12,134 nt of DNA, from positions 1 to 12,134 of the forward strand of contig CAMQBP010000043.1 in NCBI GenBank assembly GCA_946999025.1, written 5' to 3'. This document shows, piece after piece, positions 7,748 through 12,134 of the stretch (position 1 is its first letter; the number at the start of each line of letters is the position of its first letter). Below the pieces are notes generated by a model that was not told where the DNA came from, searched no databases, and saw nothing but the letters and a program-made list of their open reading frames with translations. Position numbers and translations under genes: made by a program. This DNA is from an uncultured Prevotella sp. (lineage in GTDB: Bacteria > Bacteroidota > Bacteroidia > Bacteroidales > Bacteroidaceae).

Positions 7748-8689
7748 TCATTCAATATCCATGGTGACATTCGTGGATGGATGCCATAACTTTCCTTGCC
7801 ATGTGTTACGTTCAATCATTGTTTGAGTCAACAAATTCATCCATTCATACGGCTTCAGTCCCCATTTGGGTGCAACGACTCTGTTGGCTGGTGACATGCT
7901 GACAAAGCGTTCGAGTACCAAATCATTTCGAAGACGCTCTATGTAGCGGATGATGACGTCAAGATATTGATCAACCGTGTAGGTGTGGAATGGGGATTCT
8001 GCGTACTGTTTTGCCAGTAGCGTGTGCCGTATCACCTGCATTTGGTGAATTTTCAGCACGTCGATGGGCAGCGACGAGATGATGGGAGCTTGCGCAATGC
8101 TGTCTTCGGCCGACTCGCCCGGCAGTCCAATGATGACGTGTGCGCCAGTCAGGATGCCCCTATCGTGCGTCTTTTCGATGGCCGCTTGGCTGCATTCAAA
8201 GGTGTGTCCTCGGTTAATGCACTGCAGTGTGTCGTTGTTAGTCGTCTCTACACCATATTCTATTAAGAGAAAAGTCTGCTTGTTCAGTTGTTCCAAATAG
8301 TCCAGCAGCTGGTCGCTCATGCAGTCGGGACGGGTTCCTATGACGATGCCCACCACGTCTTCCACCAGCAACGCCTCCTCATACATGTGCTTGAGCGATT
8401 CGATAGAGGCGTAAGTGTTGGTGTAGGCTTGAAAGTAAGCGAGGTATTTCATGCCGTGATACTTGCGCGAAAAGAACGCCTTTCCATCTTCCAACTGTTC
8501 TTGTATGGTTTTCCTGGGGTTGCAATAAGAGGGATTGAACGCTCTGTTGTCACAGTAAATGCAGCCGCCTGTTGACAGTTTGCCATCCCGGTTGGGACAG
8601 GTAAAGCCCGCGTCAACGGAAATCTTCTGCACCGGACCATCAAAATACGTGCGAATCCACGAGCCAAAGTCACGATATAATTGTTTCAT
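7748..8689 (-). CDS. TIGR01212-type radical SAM protein (YhcC/YtqA group)
   Basis: A 313-residue cytoplasmic radical SAM enzyme. The [4Fe-4S] cysteines follow this group's atypical spacing: Cys31, Cys43 and Cys46 in GFTCPNRDGKLSTGGCIYC. Further family blocks are AYFQAYTNTYA (84-94), GTRPDC (118-123), EYGVET (144-149), INRGHT (158-163) and HVIIGLPGE (184-192). The Elp3-like group includes E. coli YhcC and Bacillus YtqA. As I recall, YtqA was recently renamed MnmL for its role in making mnm5s2U at the tRNA wobble position together with the methylase MnmM (YtqB). I cannot tell from sequence whether this protein is MnmL-like or YhcC-like, and no mnmM gene is adjacent. The ATG at 8689 places the cysteine motif at the family's usual distance from the start. 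It is divergent from dpp4, with a promoter whose -7 box ends 7 nt before the ATG. Confidence 0.9.
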   Translation of the reverse strand: MKQLYRDFGSWIRTYFDGPVQKISVDAGFTCPNRDGKLSTGGCIYCDNRAFNPSYCNPRKTIQEQLEDGKAFFSRKYHGMKYLAYFQAYTNTYASIESLKHMYEEALLVEDVVGIVIGTRPDCMSDQLLDYLEQLNKQTFLLIEYGVETTNNDTLQCINRGHTFECSQAAIEKTHDRGILTGAHVIIGLPGESAEDSIAQAPIISSLPIDVLKIHQMQVIRHTLLAKQYAESPFHTYTVDQYLDVIIRYIERLRNDLVLERFVSMSPANRVVAPKWGLKPYEWMNLLTQTMIERNTWQGKLWHPSTNVTMDIE

Positions 8690-8693
8690 TCAC

Positions 8694-8724
8694 TTGCAAA
8701 AGTACGCAAAATTGCCTATCTTTG
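8694..8724 (+). promoter_or_regulatory. Putative dpp4 promoter, overlapping the radical SAM promoter
   Basis: TTG at 8694-8696, a 20-nt spacer, then TATCTTTG at 8717-8724 (followed by CA), matching the Bacteroidetes -33/-7 layout with an exact -7 box. Transcription would begin near 8730, about 24 nt before the ATG at 8754. Confidence 0.62.
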
Positions 8725-8727
8725 CAA
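8697..8727 (-). promoter_or_regulatory. Putative promoter of the radical SAM gene, overlapping the dpp4 promoter
   Basis: Minus strand: TTG at 8727-8725, a 20-nt spacer, then TACTTTTG at 8704-8697, matching the Bacteroidetes -33/-7 layout. Transcription would begin near 8690, next to the ATG (8689-8687), so the mRNA would have no leader or only a few nucleotides. Confidence 0.55.
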
Positions 8728-8753
8728 TCATTAGCATTAAGAAATCAAGCAGA

Positions 8754-10958
8754 ATGAAAAAGATCATTTTAGGGATTATTACACTGTTCATGGCAACCTC
8801 AAACATTCATTCGGCCGAGCGAATCACCTTGAAAGCCATCCAAGATGGTGCCTTTGCGGCAGAGCGTTTGAGCGGAATCAAACCCATAGCGGGTACCGAC
8901 CAGTATGCAAGAATCAGCAAAGATGGCAATCGTGTTGTCAGGTACTCGTTCAAGACAGGGAAGCAGACGGCCGTGCTTTTTGACGTGAACCATACGATGG
9001 GTTCGAAAATCGATTCGTTCGACGGGTATATCCTGTCGCCGGACGGTGCGAAAATGCTCATCCAGACTAAGACCGAACGTATTTATCGCCGTTCGTTCAA
9101 AGCACAATATTATATCTATACCATTGCCAGTACGAAGTTGGAGCCCCTTTCGGAGGGAGGACCGCAGCAGGTTCCGGTGTGGTCGGCAGACAGTAGGCAG
9201 ATTGCCTTCGTGCGTGACAATAACATCCATCTCATTAAACTCTTGTACGACAACGCCGAAAGTCAGGTCACGAAGGACGGTAAGTTCAATGAAATTATCA
9301 ACGGAGTGCCTGATTGGGTGAATGAAGAAGAGTTTGGACATAATCTTTCGTTCTGCTTCAACGCAGATGGAACCAAGATTTGTTGGATCAAATATGACGA
9401 GTCTAAGGTGAAGAGCTATGCCTTGCAGCTTTTCAAGGGCATGCAACCCGAGCAGCATCAATATGCTGATTATCCGGGACTATATACTTATAAATATCCA
9501 AAGGCTGGTCAGGACAACTCCAAGGTGACGGTGTGGAGCTATGATGTGAAGAGCCATCAAACCCGCCAGTTGCAGGTTCCGTTGGATGCCGATGGCTATG
9601 TTCCCCGCATCAAGCCAACGACCGACCCTAACAAGATTATCGTTTACACCTTGAATCGCCATCAGGACGAAATGCATTTGTATGCCGTTAATCCATCGAG
9701 TACCGTGGCTACGCTGTTGATTAAGGAGCGTGTTCCGAAGTATGTCAAGGAAGAAGCCATGGAAGGTGTCATCATTGGTGAGAGCAGCATTTTGCTGCCC
9801 AGCGATCGGGACGGGTATATGAAGGGGTATCTGTATAACATGAACGGTCAGATGATTAGAACTATCGGGAATGGTCCCTACGACATTACCGCTTGGTATG
9901 GCTACGACGAAAAGACCGGTGATGTTTATTATCAGGCTGCCGCACTGAATGCACACGACCGTCAGATTTATGTTTCGCACAAGAACGGTAAGACCGATCG
10001 ACTGACGGAGCAACAAGGTTGGAACGTTGCGCAGTTCTCTGGCGACTACCAGTATTTCATCAATACATGGAGCGATTACGATCATCCGTATGTATATACC
10101 GTTCGGGACAATAAAGGAAAGGTGATGTCCACGCTGATTGACAATGCGTCATTGCGGAAAAAAATAGCGAACTACGGTTGGACACCCAAGGAAACATTTT
10201 CTTTCACCACATCTGAGGGCGTAAAGTTGGACGGATGGATGGTGAAGCCCGCTCAACTCAATGCTTCTAAACAATATCCGGTTATCCTCTTTCAGTATAG
10301 CGGACCGGGTAGTCAACAAGTGACCAACTCATGGAATGCAGGTTCCATGGGGCAGGGAGGTGCTTTTGATTATTATCTGGCACAACAGGGTTTCATTGTC
10401 GTTTGTGTTGATGGCAGAGGCACTGGCGGCAGAGGTTCTGAGTTCGAGAAAGTGGTTTATCAGCGGTTAGGTGATTTAGAATCCAAAGATCAGGTGGAAA
10501 CAGCCCTGTGGCTTGGCAAGCAGTCGTATGTGGATAAGAACTGCATTGGCATCTGGGGATGGAGCTATGGCGGCTTCAATACATTGATGAGCATGAGCGA
10601 GGGACGTGGCGTGTTCAAGGCTGGTGTTGCCGTAGCACCTCCTACCAATTGGAAGTTTTATGACACGGTTTATACCGAGCGATACATGCGAACACCAAAA
10701 GAAAATCCCGATGGATATGCCGTTAACCCGATAGAGCGGGCGACGAAGCTGCATGGTGCTTTGTTGATTTGTCATGGTTTGGCCGATGATAATGTGCATC
10801 CGCAAAACACTTTTGAGTATGCAGAGGCATTGGTTCAGGCTGACAAAGACTTTAAAGAGATTTATTATACCAACCGCAATCATAGTATTTATGGCGGTAA
10901 TACCCGCAATCACTTGATGCGGCAGATTGCAAACTTCTTTATTGACGAACTGAAATAA
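8754..10958 (+). CDS. dpp4: Dipeptidyl peptidase IV, S9 family, exported
   Basis: A 734-residue serine exopeptidase that removes Xaa-Pro and Xaa-Ala dipeptides from peptide N-termini, probably in the periplasm. The ATG at 8754 gives a signal peptide (MKKIILGIITLFMATSNIHS, cleavage near 20/21). An in-frame extension to 8559 was rejected because it would read through the divergent promoter and the radical SAM gene. Residues about 35-480 form the beta-propeller (DPPIV_N), with the substrate-amino-terminus motif DWVNEEEFGH at 187-196 (Glu192/193 match human Glu205/206). The alpha/beta hydrolase domain contains oxyanion Tyr515 (QYSGPGS), nucleophile Ser604 in GWSYGG, YDTVYTERY at 636-644, Asp678 in ADDNVH, and His710 in NRNHS, so the triad is complete. 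Length is close to the Porphyromonas gingivalis enzyme. The protein ends at FFIDELK with no type IX secretion C-terminal domain. Peptide foraging fits a proteolytic, amino-acid-using member of Bacteroidales. Confidence 0.95.
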   Translation: MKKIILGIITLFMATSNIHSAERITLKAIQDGAFAAERLSGIKPIAGTDQYARISKDGNRVVRYSFKTGKQTAVLFDVNHTMGSKIDSFDGYILSPDGAKMLIQTKTERIYRRSFKAQYYIYTIASTKLEPLSEGGPQQVPVWSADSRQIAFVRDNNIHLIKLLYDNAESQVTKDGKFNEIINGVPDWVNEEEFGHNLSFCFNADGTKICWIKYDESKVKSYALQLFKGMQPEQHQYADYPGLYTYKYPKAGQDNSKVTVWSYDVKSHQTRQLQVPLDADGYVPRIKPTTDPNKIIVYTLNRHQDEMHLYAVNPSSTVATLLIKERVPKYVKEEAMEGVIIGESSILLPSDRDGYMKGYLYNMNGQMIRTIGNGPYDITAWYGYDEKTGDVYYQAAALNAHDRQIYVSHKNGKTDRLTEQQGWNVAQFSGDYQYFINTWSDYDHPYVYTVRDNKGKVMSTLIDNASLRKKIANYGWTPKETFSFTTSEGVKLDGWMVKPAQLNASKQYPVILFQYSGPGSQQVTNSWNAGSMGQGGAFDYYLAQQGFIVVCVDGRGTGGRGSEFEKVVYQRLGDLESKDQVETALWLGKQSYVDKNCIGIWGWSYGGFNTLMSMSEGRGVFKAGVAVAPPTNWKFYDTVYTERYMRTPKENPDGYAVNPIERATKLHGALLICHGLADDNVHPQNTFEYAEALVQADKDFKEIYYTNRNHSIYGGNTRNHLMRQIANFFIDELK

Positions 10959-10990
10959 CCCTATCGGGTGGTCTGTTGATTGAACGTTTG

Positions 10991-11046
10991 TAATCAGTAA
11001 CGCCATGGCATAGACATTTGTCTTATCGCCATGGCGTTACTGGTTA
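10991..11046. terminator. Strong 19-bp-stem hairpin between convergent genes
   Basis: Bases 10991-11009 pair with 11028-11046 in 19 continuous pairs with one G-U; 15 of them (10995-11009 with 11028-11042) are exact. Inside, AGACA (11013-11017) can pair with TGTCT (11019-11023 region), extending the helix with bulges. It lies 32 nt after the dpp4 stop and 19 nt after the minus-strand PqqD-like gene, so it could end transcription from both sides. However, neither strand has a clear T tract, so it may act as a 3'-end stabiliser. Confidence 0.6.
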
Positions 11047-11065
11047 ATGGATGAGAGGGAATGAA

Positions 11066-11332
11066 CTATTCGCAAATTCCAGCTTCGAGCCATTGTTTGG
11101 CCAACGCTTGTGCGTCTTTGCGAGCCGTCTGTTCGTCTACATCATACTCTTGCGTAAGCAATTTTACCAAGTCGTCAACGGTAAAATCCTTGTCCTGAAT
11201 GGCATTCCACAAGTAAGCTGAGGTTTCATTCATGGATATGATGTTACTGAAGTCGATGTTTTCTCTACCTTCTGCAACGATGACTTGCTCACCACAAACG
11301 TTGCGTAGATTGAATCCTGTTTTTGCTTTCAT
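11066..11332 (-). CDS. PqqD-like protein (RiPP recognition element fold)
   Basis: An 88-residue protein with the layout of the PqqD family (Pfam PF05402). An N-terminal beta segment reads FNLRNVCGEQVIVAEG. A second segment, NIISMNETSAYLWNAI (30-45), has the Asn-x-Thr-x-x-x-x-Trp pattern typical of the family. A helical C-terminal half follows (TVDDLVKLLTQEYDVDEQTA and after). This winged-helix fold, the RiPP recognition element, binds leader peptides and hands them to modifying enzymes in PQQ, lasso-peptide and other peptide pathways. The ATG at 11332 was chosen over upstream in-frame starts, which would overlap the peptidase gene in another frame and add a sequence unlike the family. It starts 22 nt after the peptidase stop, so the two are probably co-transcribed. 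No precursor peptide is visible nearby. The family call is firm; the peptide-processing role is inferred. Confidence 0.82.
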   Translation of the reverse strand: MKAKTGFNLRNVCGEQVIVAEGRENIDFSNIISMNETSAYLWNAIQDKDFTVDDLVKLLTQEYDVDEQTARKDAQALAKQWLEAGICE

Positions 11333-11354
11333 ATTATCTATTATTGTTTTCTGG

Positions 11355-11861
11355 TTAAATAGGCCCAAATAGCGGAATCCATATTCTTCTGTACGCAGCC
11401 AACAGGTAGCGTCTGATGGGATAAAGTGCCATCCAAATGTGCGAATAGGTGCGCCATTTGATGCCGTTGGTCTTATCGATTTTGGTGCGGCCTTTGCGGT
11501 AAAAGCCAATCGCAAGCCCGTGTATGTCATTGATACGACACACCTCTGTGCCTAAGTTTCCGTCTCCTCTTAGTGTGACCGTATCTCCTTGAATCTTGAT
11601 GATTCGGTGCAAGACATAATGTTTCGGAGCGGTTTCTGCTAAAACCGCATCACCCACTTGTATGTCTTTGGCCTTGGCCAGGAGTGCTTTGTCACGATTG
11701 TCCTCAAGGAAAGGGCGCATGCTGAAGCCTTTCAATAGCAAAGTTACCGTATGTCCTTCGTTCAGCAGTTTGATAACTTCAGGGAGAAACTTACGGTTTT
11801 CGATCTGCAACTCTTTAGCGGCAGGTTGATGACTATGCGTGTTTTGGGGATTTGAAGACAT
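11355..11861 (-). CDS. S24/S26-family peptidase, SipW-like (Ser-His type)
   Basis: A 168-residue protein with the signal-peptidase fold. Residues about 38-55 contain GFSMRPFL, with the presumed nucleophile at Ser47. A beta-rich core follows: VGDAVLAE, then YVLHRIIKI with His85 where leader peptidase I and LexA have lysine, then VTLRGDGN (95-102). A Ser-His pair is the pattern of SipW and eukaryotic-type signal peptidases. There is no N-terminal transmembrane helix. The C-terminus (about 135-168) is aromatic and basic (WMALYPIRRYLLAAYRRIW) and may lie on the membrane. The ATG at 11861 was chosen; an in-frame GTG at 11867 is an alternative adding two residues. It lies 27 nt after the kinase-like gene and 22 nt before the PqqD-like gene, so the trio is probably one operon. 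Cutting the peptide handled by the PqqD-like protein is a reasonable but unproven role. Confidence 0.78.
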   Translation of the reverse strand: MSSNPQNTHSHQPAAKELQIENRKFLPEVIKLLNEGHTVTLLLKGFSMRPFLEDNRDKALLAKAKDIQVGDAVLAETAPKHYVLHRIIKIQGDTVTLRGDGNLGTEVCRINDIHGLAIGFYRKGRTKIDKTNGIKWRTYSHIWMALYPIRRYLLAAYRRIWIPLFGPI

Positions 11862-11888
11862 GGCCACTCTCTTTTGTTATCTTCCTTT

Positions 11889-12134
11889 TTATTGTTTTGC
11901 AATAGCCTCATGGCAAACTTCGGCAGCCTCTTTGTTGGGAAGGCAATGCAGAATGTAGATGCCAGTTGTTTCGATAATGTGGGTGACGGTGTCACAGATG
12001 CGGTTGAATATGTCTTTGTCCCATTTCATCATAGAGCATGAAACGAGCATGGAGGCAAACGCTTCGACGGGTTTTAGTGGCTCAATGCTGTTTGCACTGG
12101 CACGGTCTATTTGTGTAATGGCGCCCAATTTGGC
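11889..12134 (-). CDS. C-terminal fragment, probably HprK/PEPCK-like kinase, start beyond the right edge
   Basis: Only the last 81 residues are in the window. The frame stays open to the edge, and a TTG at 12128 is not a credible start because in-frame coding sequence continues upstream of it. The visible part reads AITQIDRASANSIEPL, then KPVEAFASMLVS, a helical stretch, and ends GIYILHCLPNKEAAEVCHEAI. Hydrophobic strand, Asn-x-Ile-x-x-Leu, Pro-x-Glu-Ala, and a closing 'tyrosine strand then Pro-x-x-x-Glu-Ala' pattern resembles the C-terminal end of the HprK/PEPCK-like kinases found with PqqD proteins in RiPP-type clusters. The P-loop that would confirm a kinase lies outside the window, so this is pattern recognition on a fragment. 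It heads the likely operon with the peptidase and PqqD-like genes. Confidence 0.5.
   Translation of the reverse strand, partial: AKLGAITQIDRASANSIEPLKPVEAFASMLVSCSMMKWDKDIFNRICDTVTHIIETTGIYILHCLPNKEAAEVCHEAIAKQ

Noticed and set aside
7748..8689. The radical SAM enzyme as maturase for the PqqD-like cassette
   Set aside because: It belongs to the TIGR01212 group, lacks a SPASM or Twitch-type C-terminal cysteine cluster, and is separated from the cassette by dpp4 and transcribed from its own promoter.
8559..8753. In-frame upstream extension of the dipeptidyl peptidase gene
   Set aside because: It would overlap the start of the divergent radical SAM gene and both promoters, and place the signal peptide inside the protein. 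The ATG at 8754 gives a proper signal peptide.
11333..11530. N-terminal extension of the PqqD-like protein
   Set aside because: It overlaps the peptidase gene in another frame and adds sequence unlike PqqD proteins, while the ATG at 11332 gives the normal length of 88 residues.

Overview
The window looks like a stretch of ordinary chromosome from a member of the Bacteroidetes, most likely order Bacteroidales and perhaps Prevotella or a close relative. The evidence is near-consensus TAnnTTTG promoter -7 boxes (TATCTTTGCA, TACTTTTGCA), the absence of Shine-Dalgarno sequences, a compact archaeal/eukaryote-type prolyl-tRNA synthetase, a secreted dipeptidyl peptidase IV, and a glycine-zipper OmpA lipoprotein. 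The genus is an impression, not a measurement.

Layout from the left. A YidE/AspT-family transporter (minus strand, 1-1592) is cut by the window edge and lies 16 nt downstream of proS (1609-3090, minus). A divergent intergenic region follows, with one -7 box facing each way. Then come a plus-strand OmpA-family lipoprotein (3285-3962), a terminator-like hairpin (3985-4011), the monofunctional peptidoglycan glycosyltransferase gene mtgA (4021-4749), and a UvrD/PcrA helicase gene (4746-7232) that overlaps mtgA by 4 nt. A 515-nt gap without a credible gene (7233-7747) holds at least three hairpins and may be a dispersed repeat. Next are a minus-strand TIGR01212-type radical SAM enzyme (7748-8689) and, divergent from it, a dipeptidyl peptidase IV (8754-10958, plus). 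Their promoters occupy the same ~34 bp. A 19-bp-stem hairpin (10991-11046) separates dpp4 from a minus-strand cluster that runs off the right edge: a PqqD-like protein (11066-11332), an S24/S26 (SipW-like) peptidase (11355-11861), and the C-terminal end of what looks like an HprK/PEPCK-like kinase (11889-12134).

Most genes are housekeeping or envelope functions: translation, transport, murein polymerisation, DNA repair, and peptide breakdown in the periplasm. The part most likely to be an under-described system is the right-edge trio. A RiPP recognition-element protein beside a peptidase and an HprK-like kinase suggests peptide maturation, but no precursor, maturase or exporter is visible here, so this remains an inference. 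The second notable item is the pair of overlapping, opposed promoters between the radical SAM gene and dpp4, which predicts a leaderless or nearly leaderless radical SAM mRNA.
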